In this document: positions 44,840 to 52,749 of the stretch, in pieces
Layout of the letters: each line of letters starts with the position of its first letter
How positions within the stretch are numbered: the stretch's first letter is position 1
Source: Chryseobacterium sp. SNU WT5
Lineage (GTDB): Bacteria > Bacteroidota > Bacteroidia > Flavobacteriales > Weeksellaceae
Assembly (NCBI RefSeq): GCF_007362475.1
Contig: NZ_CP041687.1
Location: 2,418,001 to 2,482,000, forward strand
Reading direction: 5' to 3'
Length of the DNA: 64,000 nt
The notes under the pieces: generated by a model
What the model was told of the DNA's origin: nothing
The model's database searches: none
What the model saw: the letters and a program-made list of their open reading frames with translations, nothing else
Program-made: the position numbers and the translations under genes

Positions 44840-46444
44840 ATGAACAAAATAAAGTTGTTAACATTACTAATGTTTAGTGCATCAGTTTTCCTTGTAAGCT
44901 GCGGAGGCGGCGGTAGCAAGAAAGGTGGTGGAACAAAGCGTTTTACGAGTATGACCGGATGGAAACCTAATGACTCCAAAGGTTGGTTCTTTACCGGAAA
45001 ACAACAAAAACAAAAAGGTTTGCCCGGAATGGTTCACGTGGAAGGTGGTACTTTCACAATGGGCTTGGTTAAAGATGATGTGATGCATGATTGGAATAAT
45101 ACTCCGAAAAGAATGCAGGTCAGTTCTTTCTTCATGGGTGAAGCTGAGATTACAAATTATGATTACCGCGCTTATGTTACTTGGTTAAAGTATGTGTTTC
45201 CACCATCTGATCCTAGTTTCAAAGACATTTACACAGGAGCATTACCAGATACTTTGGTGTGGAATAATAAGTTGTCGCGTAATGATTTCGCAGAAACTTA
45301 TTTTAGATCACCAGAATATGACTACTACCCAGTAGTTGGAGTTTCTTGGTTGCAGGCATCTAGATACTGTGAATGGCTAACGGATAGAGTTACAGAACAT
45401 GAGTTGATGGCACAAGGGGTAATTTCAAAAGATCTTTATACCAATGAGTCCAACAATCAAGGTGCAAACGCTTTTAATCTAGATAAATATAAAGGTAATG
45501 ATCCAGAAATGGAATCGTATATCAACAAACAAAGATTACAGCAGAAAACAGGTATTAAAACTACCAACCAACGAATTGTTGCAGCGAATAGAAATGCGAA
45601 TCAAGGAGTTGTAGAAAAATTCCGACTTCCTACAGAGGTAGAATGGGAATTTGCAGCATTGGGTATGCAAAAAGAAAGAGAGTATAATCTTTATACAAAT
45701 AAGCAACCGCAAATTCAGCAGATAAAAGGTAAAAAAGGAAGAGATAGAGGAATGTATCTTGCGAATTTCAAACAAGGTAGAGGAGATTACTCTGGTGTAG
45801 CTGGCTGGAAAAATGACGGTTCACCCACAACTTCTGATGTTAAACAATATCCATCTAATAATTTAGGAATATTTGGAATGTTCGGAAACGTTGCAGAATG
45901 GACAGCCGATGTTTACAGACCTATTATTGATGAAGAGGCTAGTGATTTTAACTATTTCAGAGGAAATGTAAGTAGAGAAGTAGTTAAAAATGCTGATGGT
46001 TCTACCAAGAAAATCGAAAGTCCTAAATATGATACTTTGGCTGATGGTAGATTAGTTTATAAAGGTCTTCCGGGTCAGTATGAGAGAGAAGTTGTTGCAG
46101 ATAACAGAAACTTTAGAGATGGTGACTTTCAGTCTTCTTTAGATGCCGGTTATGGTAGAGCAGAAGATAGTTCTACAATTGGTTACAACATGTATAATTC
46201 TAAGGATAAAAAATTCGTTGTAGACGGTAGAGGTCGTGTGATTCTCCAAAAAGATAAAACAGCCAGAACAACAAGGATTTCAAACGAAGTGAGAGTTATA
46301 AAAGGGGGATCTTGGTTAGATGGAGCTTACTGGCTTGATCCCGGACAAAGAAGATACCGTGAACAGGCTAAGGCTTACGGATGGGTTGGTTTCCGTGTTG
46401 CACAAGACGCAAAATCGAGTTCGAAAGGCCGAACAAAAAGATAA
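44840..46444 (+). CDS. gldJ: gliding motility lipoprotein GldJ
   Basis: GldJ is an outer-membrane-associated lipoprotein that, with GldK, forms structures of the gliding/T9SS machinery. The 534-residue protein has a lipoprotein signal with Cys at about 21 (VFLVSCGGGG). A formylglycine-generating-enzyme (SUMF1-like) domain fills most of the protein: MVHVEGGTFTMG near 69-80, VVGVSWLQASRYCEWL near 165-180, FRLPTEVEWEFAA near 262-274, GMFGNVAEWTADVY near 345-358 and the end VIKGGSWLDGA...GFRVA. It diverges from porU and precedes murF. Confidence 0.96.
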   Translation: MNKIKLLTLLMFSASVFLVSCGGGGSKKGGGTKRFTSMTGWKPNDSKGWFFTGKQQKQKGLPGMVHVEGGTFTMGLVKDDVMHDWNNTPKRMQVSSFFMGEAEITNYDYRAYVTWLKYVFPPSDPSFKDIYTGALPDTLVWNNKLSRNDFAETYFRSPEYDYYPVVGVSWLQASRYCEWLTDRVTEHELMAQGVISKDLYTNESNNQGANAFNLDKYKGNDPEMESYINKQRLQQKTGIKTTNQRIVAANRNANQGVVEKFRLPTEVEWEFAALGMQKEREYNLYTNKQPQIQQIKGKKGRDRGMYLANFKQGRGDYSGVAGWKNDGSPTTSDVKQYPSNNLGIFGMFGNVAEWTADVYRPIIDEEASDFNYFRGNVSREVVKNADGSTKKIESPKYDTLADGRLVYKGLPGQYEREVVADNRNFRDGDFQSSLDAGYGRAEDSSTIGYNMYNSKDKKFVVDGRGRVILQKDKTARTTRISNEVRVIKGGSWLDGAYWLDPGQRRYREQAKAYGWVGFRVAQDAKSSSKGRTKR

Positions 46445-46463
46445 AATTTTATTTAAATATTTT

Positions 46464-46497
46464 CAAAATCCTTCTCTTATTGTAGAAGGATTTTTTA
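46464..46497 (+). terminator. gldJ terminator
   Basis: AAAATCCTTCT pairs with AGAAGGATTTT and a T-run follows. The T-run leads directly into the murF promoter element. Confidence 0.8.
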
Positions 46498-46503
46498 TTT
46501 TTG
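46496..46503 (+). promoter_or_regulatory. -7 promoter element of murF
   Basis: TATTTTTG is formed by the tail of the gldJ terminator and ends exactly 4 nt before the murF ATG. Confidence 0.45.
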
Positions 46504-46507
46504 ACTT

Positions 46508-47782
46508 ATGAATGCAGCATCCTTTTATCCACTATTTTTAAAATGTGGAAAAGTAACGATTGATAGCCGAAAGATTGAAGAAAATGATTTGTTTTTTGCC
46601 TTTTCGGGCGAGACTTTTAACGCGGCAACTCAAGCAGAAGATGCTGTAAATAATGGTGCCTTAGCTGCCATTGTAGAGCACAAAGAATATGAAAATACAG
46701 CAAAAAATATCTTCTATGTGCCCTCAACATTGATCTTTTTACAGGAATTGGCTATGCATCATCGTGACCAGCTGTCAATACCGATCATTGCACTTACTGG
46801 CAGTAACGGAAAAACGACTACCAAAGAAATTATTCATGCGGTACTCTCCCAGAAATATAATGTTCAGTATACTTACGGAAATCTAAATAATCACATCGGA
46901 GTTCCATTAACTTTACTTTCGATAAAAACGGAGCATGAAATTGCGGTGGTAGAAATGGGTGCTAATCATCAGCATGAAATTGAAGCATTATGCAATATAG
47001 CAAAACCAACTATTGGGTATATTACCAATTTTGGAAAAGCCCATTTGGAAGGCTTTGGTGGTTTTCAAGGCGTGATCAAGGGGAAATCGGAGCTCTACAA
47101 TTATCTGATAAAAAATTCGCAGACTATTTTAATTAATGAAAATGATCCGATTCAGCTTGAGAAAACAGAAGGTTACCAGTTAAAAATAACTTTTGGGAGC
47201 AATACTTCCGATTATAACTTCCAACACTTCTCTGAAGATAATTTGGTGGGATTGTCTTTTGAAAACGAAAATGTACTATCTAAATTGACAGGGAATTATA
47301 ATTATACCAATCTCTGTGCGGCGGCGACTTTGGGTTTTCATTTTGACGTAAATTTTGATCAAGTTAAAACAGCAATAGAACATTATATTCCAACGAATAT
47401 GAGGTCGCAATTATTAGAGAGAAATGGAAAGGTTTTTGTGCTGGATACGTATAATGCCAATCCAAGTTCTATGAAGGAATCATTGAAAAACTTCAGTGGT
47501 TTCGTAGGTTCTAAAACGATTATTATCGGCGATATGCTAGAGTTGGGAGATGAATCTGAAAGAGAACATCAAGGTATTTTAGATCTTGCTCATTCTCTTT
47601 GCTTTGATGAGATTGTCACCGTGGGAAATCATTTCTCCAAAGTGAATTCTGATTCAAAAGCTTTTAAGAGTTCTGCAGAGCTTTCTACTTATTTAAATGA
47701 AAATAGAATTTGTTCAAAAAATATTCTTCTAAAGGCTTCTCGTGGTATTGCTTTAGAAAATATTTTAGAGCATATTATTTAA
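46508..47782 (+). CDS. murF: UDP-N-acetylmuramoyl-tripeptide-D-alanyl-D-alanine ligase
   Basis: MurF adds D-Ala-D-Ala to the UDP-MurNAc tripeptide, the last cytoplasmic step of the peptidoglycan precursor. The 424-residue protein has an N-terminal substrate domain with VTIDSRKIEENDLFFAF, an ATP-binding LTGSNGKTTTKEII near 97-110, GNLNNHIGVPLTLL and VVEMGANHQHEIE in the central domain, and the C-terminal VLDTYNANPSSMKESL. The last 8 bp overlap the convergent NUDIX gene. Start fits other MurF proteins. Confidence 0.96.
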   Translation: MNAASFYPLFLKCGKVTIDSRKIEENDLFFAFSGETFNAATQAEDAVNNGALAAIVEHKEYENTAKNIFYVPSTLIFLQELAMHHRDQLSIPIIALTGSNGKTTTKEIIHAVLSQKYNVQYTYGNLNNHIGVPLTLLSIKTEHEIAVVEMGANHQHEIEALCNIAKPTIGYITNFGKAHLEGFGGFQGVIKGKSELYNYLIKNSQTILINENDPIQLEKTEGYQLKITFGSNTSDYNFQHFSEDNLVGLSFENENVLSKLTGNYNYTNLCAAATLGFHFDVNFDQVKTAIEHYIPTNMRSQLLERNGKVFVLDTYNANPSSMKESLKNFSGFVGSKTIIIGDMLELGDESEREHQGILDLAHSLCFDEIVTVGNHFSKVNSDSKAFKSSAELSTYLNENRICSKNILLKASRGIALENILEHII

Positions 47783-48383
47783 ATGAACTCCAGTAGTTTT
47801 CAAGAATTAATTTAATATTTCGAAAGGTCATCGGGAAGACATCTTGTATAATTTCATTTTTAGATTTCCAGGAGACTTCAGAAATACCTTCTTCTAATTG
47901 CGGGACCAGTTTCTCATTTCCTTCGTAGGAAACTTTGAACCAGTGGGTTATTTTAAGAATTTTTTCGCCATTTCTTTCGGTATAGATATGGTAAGTTGTA
48001 TTTAGAAACTTTTCTAATAACAACTCTTTCACTCCTGTCTCTTCTGTAATTTCCCGCAAGGCTGCCTGTTCCAAAGATTCTCCTTTTTCAATTTTTCCTT
48101 TGGCGAGATCCCATTTTCCTAATCTTCTGATGAAAAGAATTTCTTTATCCTGATTAGTAACAATCCCACCAGCGGCTTCAATAACCTTGAACATTTGTGA
48201 GAAGTCTTTCCAAATTTCTTCAATTTCTTCGCCATAAATATTTAATTCTGGGCAAGAAGTATTCTCCAAAAGATCAATAGCAATTTCTAGAGTTGCTCGT
48301 GTTTCGTATCGCAACTTTTTATGAATGTCTTCCGGAACCGTGCTGAAAATTAATTTTTTTTCATTGACAAAAACTTTATACAT
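47775..48383 (-). CDS. NUDIX hydrolase
   Basis: The 202-residue protein has a full Nudix box, GKIEKGESLEQAALREITEETGV near residues 95-117 (GX5EX7REUXEEXGU), inside a Nudix fold that begins with AAGGIVTNQDKEILFIRRLGKWDLAKG. The N-terminal 70 residues (KKLRYETRATLEIAIDLL) are an added domain without a name known to me. It should hydrolyse a nucleoside diphosphate linked to some group; the substrate is unknown. It overlaps the end of murF. Confidence 0.87.
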   Translation of the reverse strand: MYKVFVNEKKLIFSTVPEDIHKKLRYETRATLEIAIDLLENTSCPELNIYGEEIEEIWKDFSQMFKVIEAAGGIVTNQDKEILFIRRLGKWDLAKGKIEKGESLEQAALREITEETGVKELLLEKFLNTTYHIYTERNGEKILKITHWFKVSYEGNEKLVPQLEEGISEVSWKSKNEIIQDVFPMTFRNIKLILENYWSSFK

Positions 48384-48403
48384 TTGTGATGTTTTAATTA
48401 ATA

Positions 48404-48411
48404 CAAAAATA
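48404..48411 (-). promoter_or_regulatory. -7 promoter element of the NUDIX gene
   Basis: The minus strand reads TATTTTTG, 20 nt before the ATG at 48383. Confidence 0.5.
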
Positions 48412-48416
48412 TAAAA

Positions 48417-48803
48417 ATGAATTTAGAAGGACGAAAGATAGTTGTAAATAAATCCTCGAAAGATTTGGTGGAGATGTTAAACAATCCAGAAGGTTATAGG
48501 GGATTGATGCCAGATTCATTGCAGAATTTTGAGGTTAGAGAAGGAGGTTTTAAATTTAGCCTTAAAGGAATGCCCGAAATTGCACTTGTTATAGATGAGG
48601 TAACGGAGAATCAGGTTGTTTTAAAATCTGCAAGTTCCAGTCTTGATTTTTCATTGAAAGGATTGATGAATGCAATTAGCGAAAATCAAACAGAAGTTCA
48701 GCTGTTATTTGAGGGAAAATTCAATCCGTTCATTAAAATGATGGTAGAAAAACCTTTAAAGAATTTCATCGATGCTTTGACGGATAATATTGAGAAGATC
48801 TAA
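48417..48803 (+). CDS. SRPBCC-like small protein
   Basis: The 128-residue protein resembles START/SRPBCC proteins of Bacteroidota. It starts LEGRKIVVNKSSKDLVEML (strand then two helices), then EGGFKFSLKGMPEIAL, and ends with a long amphipathic helix MMVEKPLKNFIDALTDNI. This fold binds hydrophobic ligands in a deep pocket. No signal peptide is present. Ligand and role are unknown. It diverges from the NUDIX gene. Confidence 0.82.
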   Translation: MNLEGRKIVVNKSSKDLVEMLNNPEGYRGLMPDSLQNFEVREGGFKFSLKGMPEIALVIDEVTENQVVLKSASSSLDFSLKGLMNAISENQTEVQLLFEGKFNPFIKMMVEKPLKNFIDALTDNIEKI

Positions 48804-48821
48804 ATAGAAACTTCATAAATT

Positions 48822-48854
48822 AAAGAGCTCTGAATGGTGAATTCAGGGCTCTTT
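48822..48854. terminator. bidirectional terminator between SRPBCC-like and ABC genes
   Basis: AAAGAGCTCTGAAT and ATTCAGGGCTCTTT pair with one mismatch-type G-T, with A- and T-runs outside. Confidence 0.75.
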
Positions 48855-48858
48855 TCGT

Positions 48859-49554
48859 TTAATGAGTATAATTTGAAAAGGCTTCTTCTAAACTCGCATA
48901 TTTGCCTCTAAAATCATCAATATTGGCGTCCTGTATAATGTTCCCTTGATGAATAAGAATAACTCGGGAACATAAAGCTTCAACTTCCTGCATAATGTGC
49001 GTAGATAAGATGATGGTTTTTTCTTTTCCAATCTCTTTAATCACGTTTCTTATTTCTAAGATTTGATTAGGATCTAACCCATTAGTAGGTTCATCCAAAA
49101 TTAATAGATCAGGCTTGTGTAAAATGGCTTGTGCTAATCCTACTCTTTGTTTGTATCCTTTTGAAAGCTGAGAAATCTTTTTGGATTTTTCTGGAGTAAT
49201 CCCAACCAGATCGATGACTTCATCAATTCTTTCTTTTGATATTTTATGGAGGTCCGCAACAAATGATAGGTATTCTCTTACGTACATTTCGTTATAGAGC
49301 GGATTGCTTTCCGGTAGGAAACCTATTTTTTTCTTGGTGGCTATTTCATCTTTGTAAATGTCCTGACCATCAAATAAAATCTGTCCCTCATCAATTTTAA
49401 TAGCGCCAACAATCGATTTCATCAAAGTTGATTTTCCTGCGCCATTTGGACCGAGTAAACCTATAATTTCGTTATTGTTAATTTCAATATTGATGTTATT
49501 TAAAGCGACTTGATCGCCAAATTTTTTGGTAAGGTTGATGATTTTTAGTGACAT
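48859..49554 (-). CDS. ABC transporter ATP-binding protein, GldA-like
   Basis: This 231-residue ATPase has Walker A LGPNGAGKST near residues 33-42, the Q-loop region FLPESNPLYNEMYVREYLSF, signature LSKGYKQRVGLAQA, Walker B LLILDEPTNGLDPNQ and the switch His in STHIMQEVE. The Q-loop and signature regions look like GldA of the gliding Gld ABC transporter, but this protein is shorter than the roughly 300-residue GldA and no permease gene is adjacent. The naming as gldA is uncertain, so I leave the symbol out. It would power an exporter in the inner membrane. Confidence 0.88.
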   Translation of the reverse strand: MSLKIINLTKKFGDQVALNNINIEINNNEIIGLLGPNGAGKSTLMKSIVGAIKIDEGQILFDGQDIYKDEIATKKKIGFLPESNPLYNEMYVREYLSFVADLHKISKERIDEVIDLVGITPEKSKKISQLSKGYKQRVGLAQAILHKPDLLILDEPTNGLDPNQILEIRNVIKEIGKEKTIILSTHIMQEVEALCSRVILIHQGNIIQDANIDDFRGKYASLEEAFSNYTH

Positions 49555-49648
49555 TAGTTTTATTTAATAAAACACAAATTTAGTGAATAGGATGAGAATG
49601 GGGAAGAAAAAATAGAGAGACAAAGGATCGAGAGTCAGAAAAACAAAA

Positions 49649-49674
49649 AAACTTCACAAATAATTGTGAAGTTT
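49649..49674 (-). terminator. terminator after tRNA-Arg
   Basis: AAACTTCACAA pairs with TTGTGAAGTTT around ATAA, with a long T-run in the minus-strand transcript. Confidence 0.85.
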
Positions 49675-49677
49675 CAG

Positions 49678-49751
49678 TGAGCGCGACAGGATTCGAACCT
49701 GTGACCGTCTGCTTAGAAGGCAGATGCTCTATCCAGCTGAGCTACGCACCC
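49678..49751 (-). tRNA. tRNA-Arg (anticodon TCT)
   Basis: The minus strand gives a 74-nt cloverleaf. GGGTGCG pairs with CGCGCTC (two G-T pairs), the D arm is GCTCAGCTGGATAGAGC, the anticodon loop CTTCTAA reads TCT (AGA codons) and the T arm holds GGTTCGAATCC. CCA is not encoded. Confidence 0.93.
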
Positions 49752-49805
49752 AAAATATTGGGATTTTCAAACTTATCTTTGGGAAGATATCGTTTTTTAA
49801 AAAAA

Positions 49806-49829
49806 GAAAACTCTCGAAAGAGTTTTCTA
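49806..49829 (-). terminator. terminator after tRNA-Pro
   Basis: AGAAAACTCT pairs with AGAGTTTTCT around CGAA; the minus-strand tail is a T-run. Confidence 0.7.
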
Positions 49830-49834
49830 TAAAG

Positions 49835-49909
49835 TCGGGGCGGCAGGATTCGAACCTGCGACCTCCTGGTCCCAAACCAGGCGCGATGACCGGACTACGC
49901 TACGCCCCG
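49835..49909 (-). tRNA. tRNA-Pro (anticodon TGG)
   Basis: The 75-nt minus-strand cloverleaf has acceptor CGGGGCG/CGCCCCG, anticodon stem CCTGG/CCAGG with loop TTTGGGA (TGG, CCA codons) and T loop GTTCGAATC. Confidence 0.93.
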
Positions 49910-49931
49910 AATAATTTTTTGGCGGAAGTTG

Positions 49932-50018
49932 CGGAGAGTAAGGGATTCGAACCCTTGGTACAGTTTCCCATACGCTTGTTTAGCAAACAAGTCCTTTCGG
50001 CCACTCAGGCAACTCTCC
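49932..50018 (-). tRNA. tRNA-Ser (anticodon GCT)
   Basis: The 87-nt minus-strand cloverleaf has acceptor GGAGAGT/ACTCTCC, anticodon stem CTTGT/ACAAG with GCT in the loop (AGC/AGU codons), and a long variable arm as expected for serine. Confidence 0.93.
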
Positions 50019-50114
50019 AGTGCAATATTTATAAGAGCTTCTGTTCTGTAATTGCGAGTGCAAATATAAAATAGTTTTCGTTATAAACCAAAATAAATTC
50101 CTAAAAAATATTCG

Positions 50115-50122
50115 TATTTTTG
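50115..50122 (+). promoter_or_regulatory. -7 promoter element of the amidase gene
   Basis: TATTTTTG matches TAnnTTTG, 28 nt before the ATG. Confidence 0.5.
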
Positions 50123-50150
50123 ACTCTAATTTAAAATTATTTTAAAATTC

Positions 50151-51176
50151 ATGCGTAATTCATTATCTGTCATATCCTTAGGTTTTTTAATTATTTCTTG
50201 TGGAACGCAAAAAAATTCACAATCTGTTGTTGCAAAACCTACAATGCCTAAAGTTGCACCTTCAAATCCTGTAAAACCTGTTACTCCGGTTTATAAACCG
50301 AAGATTAAACATGACGGTGGTCTAGACTTTTTTAGGGAGAACATCGCGGATGCATCTAAAAATGATAATACCGCTAGTTATGGATCTATTGTTGCTGCAA
50401 ATCCTGCAGGTTATAAAGTGGTCAAAACATATTTTCCCTCAGTTGGTCAAAATTTTCGTCAGAAATATATCATTCTGCATTATACTGCTTTAGATAATGA
50501 TAAATCTGTTACAGTCCTTACACAGCAATCTGTAAGTGCTCACTACTTAGTGAATAATTTGGATGATAACGAAATTTATCAGTTGGTTGATGAAAACAAA
50601 AGAGCCTACCATGCCGGAATTAGTGCATGGAGAAATGATAAAATGTTAAATGATACTTCAATAGGAATTGAGATTGTAAATGCAGGATATGTAACCGATG
50701 CATCGGGCATAAAGATATTTCCAGAGTATCCTGCAGAGCAAGTAGACAAAATTGCAGCTTTAGTAAAAGATCTTGCTGTGCGGTACATGATTGCACCAAC
50801 CAATATTTTGGGTCACTCAGATATTGCACCAACCAGAAAACAGGATCCTGGGCCGAAATTTCCCTGGAAAAAACTATATGACGATTATCAGATCGGAATG
50901 TGGTATGATGAAGGCACCAAACAAAACTTTTACAACACTGCTGTTTTAGAAGATTTTGTCATGCAAATGTCTGTACCGTCATTTTTATTTAAAATTCAGA
51001 CGGAATTACGGAATTTCGGATATGATCTAGTTCCGACAGGAGTTTTTGATGATGCAACCAAAAAAACAATCGAAACTTTTCAATATCATTTCCGGCCACA
51101 GAATTATTCTGGGATGATGGATGCAGAAACGTGGGCGATTTTGCAGGCGTTAAACCAAAAATATCCTAGTAAATAA
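50151..51176 (+). CDS. lipoprotein N-acetylmuramoyl-L-alanine amidase (AmiD-like)
   Basis: The 341-residue protein cuts the bond between MurNAc and the peptide, probably for recycling of anhydro-muropeptides in the outer membrane. A lipoprotein signal ends at Cys near residue 17 (GFLIISCGTQ), a Pro/Lys linker follows (about 25-48), then an Amidase_2 zinc domain with ILHYTALD (His), GIEIVNAG (Glu) and HSDIAPTRKQDPGPKFPW (His and Asp/Lys region). A peptidoglycan-binding domain closes the protein (about 275-335, NFGYDLVPTGVFDDATKKTI). It is ended by a terminator. Confidence 0.92.
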   Translation: MRNSLSVISLGFLIISCGTQKNSQSVVAKPTMPKVAPSNPVKPVTPVYKPKIKHDGGLDFFRENIADASKNDNTASYGSIVAANPAGYKVVKTYFPSVGQNFRQKYIILHYTALDNDKSVTVLTQQSVSAHYLVNNLDDNEIYQLVDENKRAYHAGISAWRNDKMLNDTSIGIEIVNAGYVTDASGIKIFPEYPAEQVDKIAALVKDLAVRYMIAPTNILGHSDIAPTRKQDPGPKFPWKKLYDDYQIGMWYDEGTKQNFYNTAVLEDFVMQMSVPSFLFKIQTELRNFGYDLVPTGVFDDATKKTIETFQYHFRPQNYSGMMDAETWAILQALNQKYPSK

Positions 51177-51201
51177 GTTCAATTATTTTTAACATATTTG
51201 C

Positions 51202-51226
51202 GGACGATAATTGATCGTCCTTTTTG
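51202..51226 (+). terminator. amidase gene terminator
   Basis: GGACGAT pairs with ATCGTCC around AATTG and TTTTT follows. Confidence 0.8.
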
Positions 51227-51296
51227 TATAGATCAAATAGACATAATCAGCTAAAAAATTTAATAAAAAATCTTAACTTTTCAACAAATTAATTTT

Positions 51297-52700
51297 ATGG
51301 AAAATTTCAGAAATGAAAGCGATTTATTAGGGACGTTACAAGTGCCAGTCAATGCGTATTTTGGAGTTCAAACCCAAAGAGCTATTGATAATTTTAAAAT
51401 TTCAGGACAAAAACTTTCTTCCTATCCTCATTTAATTAACGCTTTGGCAGTAGTGAAAAAAGCAGCTGCGAAAACCAATTATGAATTAGGACTGTTGGAC
51501 GAAAATATGTATAAATTAATTGCAGAAACCTGTGAAGAAATTATGACAGGTCAGTTGCACAGTGAATTTCCTATCGACATGATTCAAGGTGGTGCTGGGA
51601 CTTCAGTGAATATGAATGCCAATGAAGTTATTGCGAACAGAATTTTAGAGAAATTAGGGAAAGACAAAGGTGATTACCAGTTTTGTTCTCCGAATGATCA
51701 TATCAATCTTTCTCAATCCACCAATGATGCTTATCCTACTTCTTTGAAGATGGCGTTGCTTGAAATGAATGGTGAGCTTGTTGAGAAACTTAAAAAAATT
51801 GTAGAAGCGTTCCGTGAAAAAGGCAAGGAGTTCTCTACTGTTATTAAAATGGGAAGAACGCAATTGCAAGATGCAGTTCCAATGAGTATGGGGCAGGAGT
51901 TTGAGGCTTTTGCCGCAACATTAGAAGAAGATGTTTCTAAATTAAACGCAAATGCTAATCTTTTTGTAGAGATTAATATGGGTGCTACAGCTATTGGTAC
52001 TGGGTTAAATGCACCTGTAGGTTATGCTAACCTATGTGCGAAAAACCTGGCACAACTAACTGGTTTTGGAATCGTTTCTGCACCCAATTTAGTAGAAGCA
52101 ACACCAGATACCGGATCTTACGTCATTTATTCTTCTGCACTTAAAAGATTAGCAGTTAAATTATCGAAAATATGCAACGATTTGCGTTTGCTTTCTTCTG
52201 GACCCAGAGCTGGTTTTTTTGAAATCAATTTGCCAGCCGTACAACCCGGCTCTTCAATTATGCCCGGAAAAGTGAATCCGGTAATCCCGGAGGTGGTCAA
52301 TCAAGTGTGTTATAAAGTGATTGGAAACGATTTAACGGTTACTTTCGCAGCAGAAGCAGGACAACTACAACTTAATGTAATGGAGCCTGTTTTATCACAC
52401 TCTATTATGGAGAGTATGATCTTCCTTGGGAATGCATTGGATACTTTAAGAGAGAAGTGCGTAACAGGTATCACCGCAAATAAAGATATCTGCTTAAACA
52501 TGGTTCGTAACAGTATCGGAATTGTCACGGCTTTAAATCCTTATATTGGATACAAAAATTCAACTGAAATTGCAAAAGAAGCTTTGGAAACCGGCAGAAG
52601 TGTATATGATCTTGTTCTTGAGAGAGGAATTCTGTCCGAGGAAAGACTGAATGAAATCCTAGATCCGGAAAATATGTTAAAGCCACATTTACCGATGTAA
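51297..52700 (+). CDS. aspA: aspartate ammonia-lyase
   Basis: AspA splits aspartate into fumarate and ammonia. The 467-residue protein has the family marks LLGTLQVPVNAYFGVQTQRA at the start, SPNDHINLSQSTNDAYPTSL near 129-148, GRTQLQDAVPMSMGQEF near 188-204, and the flexible active-site loop GSSIMPGKVNPVIPEVVNQ near 319-337 with the catalytic Ser. The substrate call rests on the overall style (fumarase C is the close relative). It follows the amidase gene after a terminator. Confidence 0.93.
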   Translation: MENFRNESDLLGTLQVPVNAYFGVQTQRAIDNFKISGQKLSSYPHLINALAVVKKAAAKTNYELGLLDENMYKLIAETCEEIMTGQLHSEFPIDMIQGGAGTSVNMNANEVIANRILEKLGKDKGDYQFCSPNDHINLSQSTNDAYPTSLKMALLEMNGELVEKLKKIVEAFREKGKEFSTVIKMGRTQLQDAVPMSMGQEFEAFAATLEEDVSKLNANANLFVEINMGATAIGTGLNAPVGYANLCAKNLAQLTGFGIVSAPNLVEATPDTGSYVIYSSALKRLAVKLSKICNDLRLLSSGPRAGFFEINLPAVQPGSSIMPGKVNPVIPEVVNQVCYKVIGNDLTVTFAAEAGQLQLNVMEPVLSHSIMESMIFLGNALDTLREKCVTGITANKDICLNMVRNSIGIVTALNPYIGYKNSTEIAKEALETGRSVYDLVLERGILSEERLNEILDPENMLKPHLPM

Positions 52701-52749
52701 TATTAAAAAGATAATTCAATGTTGAATTAGACTCAAACTCAGTTTAAAT

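Noticed and set aside
47775-47782. Overlap of murF and the NUDIX gene as a sign of truncation
   Set aside because: Both proteins end naturally; short convergent overlaps of this size are ordinary.
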